From positions 3,286,001 through 3,350,000 of the forward strand of contig NZ_JAXCIL010000001.1 in NCBI RefSeq assembly GCF_034387475.1: a DNA stretch of 64,000 nt, read 5' to 3'. Source of the stretch: Pseudomonas sp. Teo4. GTDB taxonomy: Bacteria; Pseudomonadota; Gammaproteobacteria; Pseudomonadales; Pseudomonadaceae. Made by a program: the position numbers and the translations under genes. Shown piece after piece: positions 25,801 through 33,818 of this stretch. The notes under the pieces are model-generated. The model was not told the DNA's origin and did not search any database. It saw nothing but the letters and a program-made list of their open reading frames with translations. Every line of letters begins with the position of its first letter. Within the stretch, counting starts at the first letter, position 1.

Positions 25801-28294
25801 TCGCAGTTACGGCGTTGCCGTCGTCGTAAGCCTTGGGCACATCATCGACGATGTTCACGTCCAGGCTGCCAGTGGTGGTGCTGCCATCAACGTCCTTGGC
25901 GATGACCTGGAAGTGTTCGCTGAGGCTATTGGCACCGTTGCCGTTGGCGTGGCTTTCGTTGTCGGTCAGGGTGTAGCTGTAGCTGACCACGCCCGTTGCC
26001 GGGTCATAGCCGGTGATGGTCAGGGTATGGCCTTCCGGGGTTACGACCGATTGCGGGAAGCCCGCCGGCACGCCACCGGTGACCACATTGATGCCGCCCA
26101 CGCTCAGGCTCTGCAGGCCATCCGGTGCAGTGACCTTGAACGTGCCTTGTTGGGTCAGTTCCGACGCATTCGGCGCCGAGCCATCGCCCAGGTGCTTCTC
26201 GTAGACGTTCAGTTCGCCGCCCTGCACCTCCAGCCCGTCGAGCTTCACCGGGTCATCGAGGTTACTGATGTTCAGGGTCAGGGTCGCGGAGCTGGTGTCG
26301 CCGTCGGCATCCTTGATCGTATAGGTGAAGTGCTCCAGGCCATTACCGCCACCGCCCAGGTTCTTGAAGTCCGGGTCGTTGGTATTGAGCGTGTAGGTGT
26401 AGGAACCGTCTGCGGCCAGCACCAGAGTGCCGTAGGTGCCGGTGAAGGTACCGGCGATGACCGGCCCACCGACCACACGGTCGGCACCTTGCACGTCATT
26501 GGTCAGTACGTTGCCAGTCAGCTCGGTGTGCTGCTCGGTGGCAGTGACCGCGTTGCCGTCGCCGTAAGCCTTGGGCACGTCATCGACGATGTTCACGTCC
26601 AGGCTGCCGGTGGCGGTGCTGCCGTCGATGTCCTTGGCGATGACCTGGAAGTGTTCGCCGAGGCTGTTGGTGCCGTCGCCATTGGCGTGGCCTTCGTTGT
26701 CCGTCAGGGTGTAGCTGTAGCTGACCACACCCGTGGCCGGGTCATAGCCGGTGATGGTCAGGGTATGACCTTCCGGGGTCACGACCGACTGCGGGAAACC
26801 TGCCGGCACGCCACCGGTGACCACATTGATGCCGCCCACGCTCAGGCTCTGCAAGCCATCCGGTGCAGTGACCTTGAACGTGCCTTGCTGGGTCAGTTCT
26901 GCCGCATTGGGTGCCGAGCCATCGCTCAGGTGCTTCTCGTAGACGTTCAGTTCGCCGCCCTGCACCTCCAGCCCGTCGAGCTTCACCGGGTCGTTGAGGT
27001 TGCTGATGTTCAGGGTCAGGGTCGCGGAGCTGGTGTCGCCGTCAGCATCCTTGATCGTGTAGGTGAAGTGCTCCAGGCCATTACCGCCGCCGCCCAGGTT
27101 CTTGAAGTCCGGGTCGTTGGTATTGAGCGTGTAGGTGTAGGAACCGTCCGCGGCCAGCACCAGAGTGCCGTAGGTGCCGGTGAAGGTACCGGCGATGACC
27201 GGGCCACCGACCACGCGGTCGGCGCCTTGCACGTCGTTGGTCAGTACGTTGCCAGTCAGCTCGGTGTGCTGCTCGGTGGCAGTGACGGCATTGCTGTCGT
27301 TGTAAGCCTTGGGCGCATCGTCACGGATGATCACATCCAGTGAACCTTGTGCGACATCGCCATCGGGGTCGCTGGCCACTACCGTAAAGTGCTCTTGCAC
27401 CGTACGCACCCCTTCGCCACTGCCATGCTGCTCAGCGCCGGTGAGGGTGTAGCTGTAGGTCACCACGCCAGTGGCCGGGTTGTAACCGGTAATGGTCAGG
27501 ACGTTCCCCTGCCCGGTGGTGATGGACTGGCCAACCCCCGTGACAACACCAGCCGTCACGACATTGATGCCACCCACATTGAGATTGAACACACCATCCT
27601 GCGCCACCACGGTGAAGCTGCCGGACTGGGTCAGCGCTGAAGGATTGCTCGCCGACCCATCGACGAGGTTGGCCTCGTTGAAGGTCAGTTCTCCCGGAGC
27701 CAGATTCAGCCCCTGCAAACCGACCGGGTTGTTCTCTCCCTGTGGCGGTGTGGGCCGCAGCACACTACCGTCATCACCACTACTGCTATCGGTCCCCCCA
27801 ATCTCGCGCGTGGCCAGTTCAGGAAATCCGTTGAAGCCCGCTGTTGGGAAACCCACTGTCGGGTCGACCCGTGCAGCCACCTCGCTCAACATCACGAAAC
27901 TATGACCACCGCCCAGGGCACCAGGTGCACCACTGCTGGATGGCCCGGCAGCCGTCGCCTCGGCCGACTGAGTGGGGTCGTCGCCTGCCGCAATGGCTTG
28001 CTGGATGCGCTCGACGTCGCTGAGCTGCGCCTGACTCGGTGCGGTGTCGTGGTTCTGGGCATGAGGTGCTTGGTTGGCCAGTAGCTCCGTGGTCATCGTC
28101 AGGCTGCTGTCACGCCCCAGGGTCAGCTCGGCACCGTTGTGCAAACGCACGGCCACGGCCCCCGCAGCACCGGTCTCCAGTTGTTCGCCGGCGAACAGGC
28201 GGTCGCCCTCCACCAAGGGCCGCCGGCCACCATCGCTGCCAACCGCGAATACCTGACCGACCACTTTGCTGACCACACCGACTAACTTAGCCAT
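19880..28294 (-). CDS. LapA-type giant RTX adhesin with N-terminal retention module
   Basis: A 2804-residue surface adhesin. Residues 1-150 match the LapA retention module (VVGQVFAVGSDGGRRPLVEG, then GGGHSFVMLSE) and hold TAAG at 114-117, the motif cut by the periplasmic protease LapG under LapD/c-di-GMP control. Residues about 329-2242 are eight Ig-like VCBS/cadherin-type repeats of two kinds in the order A-A-A-B-A-B-B-B. Nonapeptide RTX calcium repeats (GGAGNDSLYGGNGDD) span about 2540-2685, and the type I secretion signal with DTFVWQKGD and ADG-rich end follows. A divergent TolC/ABC/HlyD set lies directly upstream. It is shorter than KT2440 LapA or LapF and is likely a biofilm adhesin; LapD and LapG are not in the window. 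Confidence 0.93.
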   Translation of the reverse strand: MAKLVGVVSKVVGQVFAVGSDGGRRPLVEGDRLFAGEQLETGAAGAVAVRLHNGAELTLGRDSSLTMTTELLANQAPHAQNHDTAPSQAQLSDVERIQQAIAAGDDPTQSAEATAAGPSSSGAPGALGGGHSFVMLSEVAARVDPTVGFPTAGFNGFPELATREIGGTDSSSGDDGSVLRPTPPQGENNPVGLQGLNLAPGELTFNEANLVDGSASNPSALTQSGSFTVVAQDGVFNLNVGGINVVTAGVVTGVGQSITTGQGNVLTITGYNPATGVVTYSYTLTGAEQHGSGEGVRTVQEHFTVVASDPDGDVAQGSLDVIIRDDAPKAYNDSNAVTATEQHTELTGNVLTNDVQGADRVVGGPVIAGTFTGTYGTLVLAADGSYTYTLNTNDPDFKNLGGGGNGLEHFTYTIKDADGDTSSATLTLNISNLNDPVKLDGLEVQGGELNVYEKHLSDGSAPNAAELTQQGTFKVTAPDGLQSLSVGGINVVTGGVPAGFPQSVVTPEGHTLTITGYDPATGVVSYSYTLTDNEGHANGDGTNSLGEHFQVIAKDIDGSTATGSLDVNIVDDVPKAYGDGNAVTATEQHTELTGNVLTNDVQGADRVVGGPVIAGTFTGTYGTLVLAADGSYTYTLNTNDPDFKNLGGGGNGLEHFTYTIKDADGDTSSATLTLNISNLDDPVKLDGLEVQGGELNVYEKHLGDGSAPNASELTQQGTFKVTAPDGLQSLSVGGINVVTGGVPAGFPQSVVTPEGHTLTITGYDPATGVVSYSYTLTDNESHANGNGANSLSEHFQVIAKDVDGSTTTGSLDVNIVDDVPKAYDDGNAVTATEQHTQLTGNVLTNDVQGADRVVGGPVIAGTFTGTYGTLVLAADGSYTYTLNTNDPDFKNLGGGGNGLEHFTYTIKDADGDTSSATLTLNISNLNDPVKLDGLEVQGGELNVYEKHLGDGSAPNAAELTQQGTFKVTAPDGLQSLSVGGINVVTGGVPAGFPQSVVTPEGHTLTITGYDPATGVVSYSYTLTDNESHANGNGANSLTEHFQVIAKDVDGSTATGSLDVNIVDDVPKAVADSATVHEGGTVTGNVLYNDTFGADTLGDGKYVVGVRAGNDTSTSAVGGLGSNINGQYGYLTLDANGNGVYHAYPDSVAGSGATDTFVYTIRDADGDESTTTITINVQNVCMVAGKDGDITVYENALDTSKDGNDLASGTVTGSNPTSTGETASGTLVGSVSGGLGALTYSLVGSATGQYGQIQVNPDGTYTYTLTSPANTPGADTTVEHFTYKATDALGNSVTSTIAITIVDDVPKAYDDSNAVTATEQHTELTGNVLTNDVQGADRVVGGPVIAGTFTGTYGTLVLAADGSYTYTLNTNDSDFKSLGGGGNGLEHFTYTIKDADGDTSSATLTLNISNLDDPVKLDGLEVQGGELSVYEKHLGDGSAPNAAELTQQGTFKVTAPDGLQSLSVGGINVVTGGVPAGFPQSVVTPEGHTLTITGYDPATGVVSYSYTLTDNESHASGNGANSLSEHFQVIAKDVDGSTTTGSLDVNIVDDVPKAVADSATVHEGGTVTGNVLYNDTFGADTLGDGKYVVGVRAGNDTSTSAVGGLGSNINGQYGYLTLDANGNGVYHAYPDSVAGSGATDTFVYTIRDADGDESTTTITINVQNVCMVAGKDGDITVYENALDTSKDGNDLASGTVTGSNPTSTGETASGTLVGSVSGGLGALTYSLVGSATGQYGQILVNPDGTYTYTLTSPANTPGAEKTVEHFTYKATDQLGNSVTSTIAITIVDDVPKAVADVATVHEGGTVTGNVLYNDTFGADTLGDGKYVVGVRAGSDTSTSASGGLGSNVNGQYGYLTLDANGNGVYHAYPNSVAGSGATDTFVYTIRDADGDESTTTITINVQNVCMVAGKDGDITVYENALSTGSNPSSTGETASGTLVGSVSGGLGALTYSLVGSATGQYGQIQVNPDGTYTYNLTSPANTPGADQTVEHFTYKATDQLGNSVTSTIVITIVDDVPKAVADSATVHEGSTVTGNVLYNDTFGADTLGDGKYVVGVRAGSDTSTSASGGLGSNVNGQYGYLTLDANGNGVYHAYPNSVAGSGATDTFVYTIRDADGDESTTTITINVQNVCMVAGKDGDITVYENALSTGSNPASTAETASGTLVGSVSGGLGALTYSLVGNAVGQYGQIQVNPDGTYTYNLTSPANTPGADKTVEHFTYKATDQLGNSVTSTIVITIVDDVPKAHCDSVSVNEGDSVSGNVLWNDVVGADVLGDGKYVVGVRAGDDTSTPASGGVGTTVSGEYGYLTLDAKGNGVYHAYSNSVTKAGATDTFVYTIRDADGDESTTIIRIDVQDKNGQECGDDDDKGHGSGHDKNGSHSLVPESQVKALDRSAFITSTGSMTAALVVLGYLGPVGNASAEDVITVSLRKGETLKLDHDRADGNLTMEWKDAGGSYQAVADGGSFTASHDGVYSIHLVNQPNTPGNSKAAENYKLSLVVDYANAEGGAQHTGYTVSEHHGSGASGTLDLTAAGNVTHNGSSANDVLLAGDGNDTLNGNNGHDVLVGGAGNDSLYGGNGDDLLIGGAGNDLLDGGNGIDTASYATASGPVTVNLSLSGAQNTGGAGVDTLARIENLIGSDYGDTLIGNNGDNVLDGGLGHDVLNGGGGNDILIGGPGKDTLTGGVGNDTFVWQKGDTGHDTVTDFTPGSDHLDLSQLLQGEHATAASLDDFLHFKVSGTGTDVVSTIEVSSVAGAPPTQTIDLAGVDLAQHYGVTAGAGGVISAGQDTATIINGMLNDHSLKVDTV
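21569..27310 (-). repeat. Mosaic tandem array of 738-bp (A) and 717/678-bp (B) units
   Basis: Unit boundaries read at the conserved Pro-Lys-Ala: A1 26573-27310, A2 25835-26572, A3 25097-25834 (each exactly 738 bp), B1 24380-25096 (717), A4 23642-24379 (738), B2 22925-23641 (717), B3 22247-22924 and B4 21569-22246 (678 each). A partial B unit continues to about 21230. The 39-bp difference between B types is a 13-residue stretch containing TSKDGNDLA in B1 and B2. Units within a type are nearly identical at the DNA level, so recombination or assembly collapse is easy here. Confidence 0.9.
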
Positions 28295-28762
28295 GAGCGC
28301 ACGCCTCCCCTAACCGTTAGGCTTCTACAGCCAATGACAGGGCGGATGGGGGATAAAGGACGTCGAGCTCGAGCGTAGTCGCGGTGAGCAACGATCCTTC
28401 AGGTGACTACTTTGGCGATAGTAGTAATGTAAGTTGGCCATCATTTTGTGCCAATAATTTGTCGCCAAATACCACCTTTGCCTAACCGTTCTGCGTCTTT
28501 AGCTGCAAAAAATCTGGAACTGACTGCGATGCCTGAAAACCGAGGGTTATCACGGGTTTCAAAATCACCTGAAAGAAACAATGTCTTGGTTTCCATAGAC
28601 CGCATAAGTTTTTTTTCGCATAGGTGTTATGAAAAAATCTTCTTAGCTCGCGCGTTAAATGTTCTTAGCTCTGTTGTTACAAACTTGAAACGGTTTGATA
28701 GATAAATTTCGTCATTTTTTTGGCGAACAGCAGGACTATTTTGGACCAGGGAGATGTACCCC
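28295..28762. promoter_or_regulatory. Divergent adhesin/exporter control region
   Basis: This 468-bp AT-rich gap separates the adhesin from its exporter genes and must hold both promoters. It contains three copies of TTTGGCGA: 28411-28418 and 28719-28726 direct, and the inverse TCGCCAAA at 28462-28469. It also has a direct repeat TTCTTAGCTC at 28640-28649 and 28662-28671, starting 22 bp apart, two helical turns. The largest open frame inside it (28448-28705) has no coding character. Which regulators bind cannot be read from sequence. Confidence 0.55.
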
Positions 28763-30136
28763 ATGCGCGTGTTAACCCCCATCACCAGTGCAGTGCTGTT
28801 GGCCATGGCGTGTGCCAACGTTCAGGCGATGTCAATCAACGAGGCCGTCCAGAACGCCGTGGACCAGCATCCCGAGATCAGCGCCAGCCGTAACAGCCGG
28901 CTGTCGGCAGACGAGGATGTGAAGTTCGCCCGCGGGGGGTACTACCCAACTGTCGACCTGGTGGCAGGCTATGGCCGCCAACGTTCCGACAACCTCAATA
29001 CCCGTGGACTCAATGCCGACGGCACAAGCAACCACAACAAGGAAACGCTCAACTACACCCAGTCGGAACTGCGTCTGCGGCAGATGCTGTTCGATGGCTT
29101 CAATACGCCCAATGAAGTGGGACGTACCGAGGCGGTTGCCAACTCACGGGCCTACTACACGCAAGCCACCGCCGAGACGGTTGCCCTGCGCGCCATCGAG
29201 GTGTATCTGGAGGTGCTCAAGCGGCGTGAACTGGTGACCTTGGCCAAGAACAACCTGCAGGCCCACCTGCGGGTCAACGACCAGATCGGCCTGCGCAGCG
29301 AACGCGGCGTAGGCAGCACCGCCGACCTCGACCAGTCCCGCGCCCGTCGGGCACTGGCTGAAAACAACCTGGACACCGCCGAAGTCGACCTGGCAGATGC
29401 CGAGGCCAACTTCTACAGCGTCATTGGCCGCATGCCCGACGAACTGGAAACCCCGGTCACGATCAAGGGCGAAGTGCCCGCCAACCTGGATGAGGCACGC
29501 CAGGGCCTGCTGGAAAACAACCCTTACCTGAAATCGGCCCAGGCCGACGTGAATGCCGCCGAGCAGCAGTACGAAGTGGCCAAGTCCCCTTTCTACCCGC
29601 GCCTGGATGCGGTGCTGGCCACCGGCGCCAACAACAACCTCAGCGGCGAAAAAGGCCACAGCAACAACGATTGGCAGGCCGGCGTCGAGCTTAGCTACAA
29701 CCTGTTCCGTGGCGGCAGCGACAAGGCGCGCCTGCAGTCCGATGCGCACAAGATCAACCAGGCCATGGACATCCGCAACAACGCCCTGCGCGAGCTGACC
29801 GAGAACCTGAGCCTGGCCTGGAACGCCATGAACAACGCCCGCAAGCAGGCCCCGACCGCCCGTGAATATGCCGAAACCACCCAGCGGGTAAGAGCCGCCT
29901 ACCAGGACCAGTTCGGCCTGGGGCAGCGCACCTTGCTGGACGTGCTCGACAGCGAGAACGAGCTGTACAACGCCAACCGCCGATACACCGAAGTGCGTTA
30001 CACCGAGGAATATTCGATGTACCGGGTCCTGGCGACCATGGGCGAGCTGCTGAGCAAGCAGCGCATCTCGCTGCCGCCAGAGGCCATCGCCAAGAGCGAC
30101 GTGCGCAACGAGGCCCGTTTGCCCGACATGCGCTAG
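28763..30136 (+). CDS. lapE: TolC-family outer-membrane channel (LapE-like)
   Basis: A 457-residue TolC-type protein with a signal peptide (RVLTPITSAVLLAMACANVQA) and two repeats of the outer-membrane efflux domain; MSINEAVQNAVDQHPEI and the helical barrel segments ATAETVALRAIEVYLEVLKRRELVTLA and FGLGQRTLLDVLDSENELYNA are typical of agglutination-protein/LapE channels. ATG 28763 is chosen because GGGAG lies 9 nt upstream; an ATG at 28754 has no spacing. It forms the outer-membrane part of the type I system with the ABC and HlyD genes that follow, most likely for the divergent adhesin. Confidence 0.92.
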   Translation: MRVLTPITSAVLLAMACANVQAMSINEAVQNAVDQHPEISASRNSRLSADEDVKFARGGYYPTVDLVAGYGRQRSDNLNTRGLNADGTSNHNKETLNYTQSELRLRQMLFDGFNTPNEVGRTEAVANSRAYYTQATAETVALRAIEVYLEVLKRRELVTLAKNNLQAHLRVNDQIGLRSERGVGSTADLDQSRARRALAENNLDTAEVDLADAEANFYSVIGRMPDELETPVTIKGEVPANLDEARQGLLENNPYLKSAQADVNAAEQQYEVAKSPFYPRLDAVLATGANNNLSGEKGHSNNDWQAGVELSYNLFRGGSDKARLQSDAHKINQAMDIRNNALRELTENLSLAWNAMNNARKQAPTAREYAETTQRVRAAYQDQFGLGQRTLLDVLDSENELYNANRRYTEVRYTEEYSMYRVLATMGELLSKQRISLPPEAIAKSDVRNEARLPDMR

Positions 30137-30208
30137 GTACAGCGGCAGGAAGCAGATCCGGTTCGCAAGGCGTTGCACCCCCATCCAACGTCGCGGGAGT
30201 AGTCCATC

Positions 30209-32353
30209 GTGACCAGTATGCAAAGTGCGCAACCGCGCCCGGATGTCGATGACCCACTGCTCGATGGCCTGCTGATCCTGTGCCGCCTGCATGGCCGGGC
30301 GGCCAGCCGCGCCAGCCTGTGTAGCGGCCTGCCCCTGGCCCAGCAGCGCCTGGATTCGGCGCTGCTGCCAAGGGCTGCTGCCCGGGCCGGTTTGCAGGCC
30401 CGCGTGCTGACGCGCGGCCTGGCAGACATTTCACCACTCAACCTGCCCGTGCTGCTGCTACTCAACGACGGCCGCAGCGCCGTGCTGCAACGCTGGGGTG
30501 ATGATGGCCGGGCGCTGATCCTGCCCTGCGAGGCCGAAGGCGGCGAACAATGGGTCGAGCGCGAACCACTGGAGCAGGCCTACACCGGCAACGCCCTGTT
30601 CGCCCGCCCACGGCACACTTTGGAGGACTTGCGCTCGCCCTTGCTACCCCGGGTGAACGCCTGGTTCCGCGACACACTGCGTCATTCACGCTGGCTGTAT
30701 GGCGATGCCCTGCTGGCCAGCCTGCTGATCAACCTGCTCGGCCTGATGGTGCCGCTGTTCGTCATGCAAACCTACGACCGCGTGGTGCCCAACCAGGCGG
30801 TGTCGACCTTGTGGGTGCTGGTCGCCGGCCTGTTCATCGGCACCGCGTTCGAGCTGGTGCTGCGCATGGTTCGCGCCAACTTGCTGGACCAGGCCGGCAA
30901 GAAGACCGACCTGATCCTGTCCGCAACCTTGTTCGAGCGCATCACGGGTATGGCGATGAAGGCCAAGCCCGCCACCATCGGCGGCTTCGCCCAGAGCATC
31001 CACGACTTCCAGGGCCTGCGCGAATTTCTCACGGCAGTGACCCTGACCAGCATCATCGACCTGCCTTTCGTTGCCCTGATGCTGCTGGTGATCGGCCTGC
31101 TCGGCGGTTGGCTGGTGTTGATTCCGCTGATCGCCTTCCCGGTGGCGGTGGGGTTCGCCCTGTTGATCCAGGCCCGTTTGCGCGACACGGTGCAGAAGAG
31201 CCTGAGCCTGGGCGCGGTGCGCCAGGCCCTGCTGATCGAAACCCTTGGCGGCCTGGAAACCCTGAAGGCCTGCGGCGCCGAGAGCGAACGCCAGTACCAG
31301 TGGGAGCACACCAACGGCGCCATCGCCCGCCTCGATGCCCATGCCCGCAACCTGTCGTCCCTGGCCAGCAATGGCACCCTGTTCATCCAGCAGTTCTGCG
31401 GCATGGCCACCATCGTTGCCGGGGTGTACAGCATCATCGCCGGCAACCTCAGCGTAGGCGCCCTGGTGGCAAGCTACATGCTCGGCAGCCGGGTGCTGGC
31501 CCCGCTGGGGCAGATCGCCGGGCTGATCACCCGCTACCAGCAGGCCCAGCTCACCATGCGCAGCACCGACGCCCTGATGGCCCTGCCCCAGGAGCGCCAG
31601 GCCGAGCAGCAGGCGCTGGAGCACACCACGCTCAAGGGCGGCCTGGCGCTGAGCCACGTCACCTTCCGCTATCAAGGGCAAACCAGTGCCGCGCTGCAGG
31701 ACGTCAACCTCAGCCTCACCCCCGGCGAACGCATCGGCATCATTGGCCGCAGCGGCTCGGGCAAGAGCACCCTGGCGCGCCTGCTGATGGGCTTTCACCA
31801 CCCCGATGAAGGCCAGGTGCTGCTGGACAACCTCGACCTGCGCCAACTGGATATTGCCGACCTGCGCAGCCAGGTCGGCTACGTGGCCCACGACCTGCCG
31901 CTGCTGGCAGGCTCCCTGCGCGACAACCTGACCCTCGGCGCCCGTCACGTCAGCGATGCACGCATGCTCGAAGTGGCCGAGCTGACCGGTGTCAGCGAGC
32001 TGGCCCGGCAGCACCCAAGCGGCTTCGACCGCCCGGTGGGCGAACGTGGTCAGCTGCTGTCCGGTGGCCAGCGCCAGGCGGTGTTGCTGGCCAGGGCCCT
32101 GCTGCTGGAACCGCCGATTCTGATTCTCGACGAGCCGACCAGCCACATGGACAACAGCAGCGAAGAACAGCTGCGCCAGCGCCTGATGGCCTGGGTGCCG
32201 GGCAAGACCGTACTGCTGGTGACCCACCGCACCTCGATGCTCAGCCTGGTGGACCGCCTGTTAGTGCTGGACAACGGCAAGATCGTCGCCGACGGGCCGA
32301 AGGATGCGGTCATCGACGCTCTGCGCAAAGGCCGCATCGGCGCAGCCCTGTAG
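30209..32353 (+). CDS. lapB: Type I secretion ABC transporter (LapB-like)
   Basis: A 714-residue ABC exporter. Residues 1-135 form the degenerate C39-like domain found in RTX-adhesin exporters, which docks the substrate without cleaving it. The membrane domain spans about 160-430, and the ATPase carries Walker A GRSGSGKS (from residue 513), signature LSGGQRQ (about 617) and Walker B ILILDEPTS. The GTG at 30209 is 72 bp after the TolC gene; ATG at 30218 is an alternative. It provides the energy for export of the LapA-type adhesin and overlaps no other gene. Confidence 0.92.
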   Translation: MTSMQSAQPRPDVDDPLLDGLLILCRLHGRAASRASLCSGLPLAQQRLDSALLPRAAARAGLQARVLTRGLADISPLNLPVLLLLNDGRSAVLQRWGDDGRALILPCEAEGGEQWVEREPLEQAYTGNALFARPRHTLEDLRSPLLPRVNAWFRDTLRHSRWLYGDALLASLLINLLGLMVPLFVMQTYDRVVPNQAVSTLWVLVAGLFIGTAFELVLRMVRANLLDQAGKKTDLILSATLFERITGMAMKAKPATIGGFAQSIHDFQGLREFLTAVTLTSIIDLPFVALMLLVIGLLGGWLVLIPLIAFPVAVGFALLIQARLRDTVQKSLSLGAVRQALLIETLGGLETLKACGAESERQYQWEHTNGAIARLDAHARNLSSLASNGTLFIQQFCGMATIVAGVYSIIAGNLSVGALVASYMLGSRVLAPLGQIAGLITRYQQAQLTMRSTDALMALPQERQAEQQALEHTTLKGGLALSHVTFRYQGQTSAALQDVNLSLTPGERIGIIGRSGSGKSTLARLLMGFHHPDEGQVLLDNLDLRQLDIADLRSQVGYVAHDLPLLAGSLRDNLTLGARHVSDARMLEVAELTGVSELARQHPSGFDRPVGERGQLLSGGQRQAVLLARALLLEPPILILDEPTSHMDNSSEEQLRQRLMAWVPGKTVLLVTHRTSMLSLVDRLLVLDNGKIVADGPKDAVIDALRKGRIGAAL

Positions 32354-32362
32354 GAGTTCACC

Positions 32363-33715
32363 ATGCCTCTCATGCAAAGCGTACGAAGCAGTCAGGGTGC
32401 CAGCAAACGTGCCGAACACGACTACATGCCGGAACTGGCCGGCGCCACTTTGCAGGACTCACCGCGCCTGTCACGCCTGACTGTCTGGTTGGCCGCAGCA
32501 TTGCTGCTGGTGGCACTGGCCTGGGCCAGCCTGGCGGTGCTCGATGAAGTGACGGTGGGCGAAGGCAAGGCCATCCCGTCGAGCAAGGTGCAGGTGGTGC
32601 AGAACCTGGAAGGCGGCATCGTCACCGAAATCTTCGTGCGTGAAGGCCAGATGGTCGACAAGGGCGCCACCCTGCTACGCCTGGATGACACCCGTTTCAA
32701 GTCGAACAAGGGCGAGAGCGAAGCGGATCGCTATGCCTTGACCGCTCAGGTCGAGCGCCTGTCGGCTGAGTCCGAAGGCCGCCCCTTCGAGCTGTCGGAT
32801 GAAGTCCGTGCCAAGGCGCCGCAGGTTGCCGAAGACGAAATCGCCCTGTACGACTCCCGCCAACGTCGCCTGGCCAGCGAAAAACAGACGCTCAACGAAC
32901 AATTGCGACAAAAGACCCAGGAACTCGCCGAGTTCCGCTCCAAGGTCGAACAATACCGCTCGGCCCTGGGCCTGCTGCAGCAGGAGTTGAACATGTCGGC
33001 GCCGCTGGTGGGTACCGGGGCTATCTCGCCGGTGGAAATCCTGCGCCTCAAGCAACGCACCGTCGAAGCTCGCGGCCAGCTCAACGCCACCAGCCTGGCC
33101 ATTCCACGGGCGGAGGCGGCGGTGGCAGAGATCAAGAGCAAGATCCAGGAGTCCGATGCCACCTTCCGCTCCGAAGCGGCCAAGGAACTCAACGACAAGC
33201 GCACCGAACTGTCGAAGATCACCGCCACCAGCATCGCCATCGATGACCGGGTCAACCGCACCACGGTGGTGTCGCCGGTGCGCGGCATCGTCAAGTTGCT
33301 CAAGGTCAACACCATCGGCGGCGTGGTGCAGCCGGGCAGCGACCTGGTGGAGATCGTGCCCATCGAAGACAACCTGCTGATCGAGGCCAGGGTGCGGCCG
33401 CAGGACGTGGCCTTCCTGCACCCGGGGCAGCCGGCGATGGTCAAGTTCAGTGCCTATGACTACACCATCTATGGCGGCTTGAAGGCCAAGCTGGAACTGA
33501 TCAGCGCCGATACCGTCACCGACGACAAGGGCAATGCGTTCTACCTGATTCAGGTGCGCACCGAGAAGAATCACCTGGGTGGCGACAACAAGCCGTTGCT
33601 GATCATTCCGGGGATGGTGGCCACGGTGGATATCATCACCGGGCAGAAGAGTGTGCTGGATTACCTGTTGAAGCCGGTGCTCAAGGCGCGGACAGAGGCG
33701 ATGCGCGAGCGTTAG
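32363..33715 (+). CDS. lapC: HlyD-family membrane fusion protein (LapC-like)
   Basis: A 450-residue type I adaptor. One N-terminal membrane helix (about residues 40-62), then the biotinyl-lipoyl half-motif VQNLEGGIVTEIFVREGQMV, a long coiled coil, and the second half-motif VVSPVRGIVKLLKVNTIGGVV followed by the beta-barrel region and the C-terminal PGMVATVDIITGQKSVLDYL. It joins the ABC protein to the TolC channel. It starts 9 bp after lapB, so lapEBC is one operon. Confidence 0.93.
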   Translation: MPLMQSVRSSQGASKRAEHDYMPELAGATLQDSPRLSRLTVWLAAALLLVALAWASLAVLDEVTVGEGKAIPSSKVQVVQNLEGGIVTEIFVREGQMVDKGATLLRLDDTRFKSNKGESEADRYALTAQVERLSAESEGRPFELSDEVRAKAPQVAEDEIALYDSRQRRLASEKQTLNEQLRQKTQELAEFRSKVEQYRSALGLLQQELNMSAPLVGTGAISPVEILRLKQRTVEARGQLNATSLAIPRAEAAVAEIKSKIQESDATFRSEAAKELNDKRTELSKITATSIAIDDRVNRTTVVSPVRGIVKLLKVNTIGGVVQPGSDLVEIVPIEDNLLIEARVRPQDVAFLHPGQPAMVKFSAYDYTIYGGLKAKLELISADTVTDDKGNAFYLIQVRTEKNHLGGDNKPLLIIPGMVATVDIITGQKSVLDYLLKPVLKARTEAMRER

Positions 33716-33732
33716 AAGTGGAGTGAATTCAA

Positions 33733-33766
33733 TGGCCTCATCGCCGGCTTGCCGGCGATGAGGCCA
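33733..33766. terminator. Perfect 16-bp hairpin after lapC
   Basis: TGGCCTCATCGCCGGC and GCCGGCGATGAGGCCA pair perfectly around a TT loop, 18 bp after the lapC stop. The sequence is the ATCGCCGGC REP type in closed form; it may terminate lapEBC from the left and the Anbu operon from the right. Confidence 0.7.
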
Positions 33767-33818
33767 GTACAGGCAACACAAACGAGCATGTCATGCCCGC
33801 GAACCGCGGTGATGGCCC

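Noticed and set aside
21569..27310. Regular repeats suggesting a CRISPR array
   Set aside because: Units are 678-738 bp, coding and without short direct repeats and unique spacers; they are protein repeats.
24872..27343. Plus-strand frame of 823 codons opposite the adhesin
   Set aside because: Same reason: antisense to the A-unit array, periodic with it, no start signal or recognisable fold.
28448..28705. 85-codon frame in the adhesin control region
   Set aside because: No ribosome-binding site, AT-rich non-coding composition and no recognisable protein.
30686..32227. Minus-strand frame of 513 codons opposite the ABC transporter
   Set aside because: His/Gln/Ala-rich shadow of lapB with no conserved motif.
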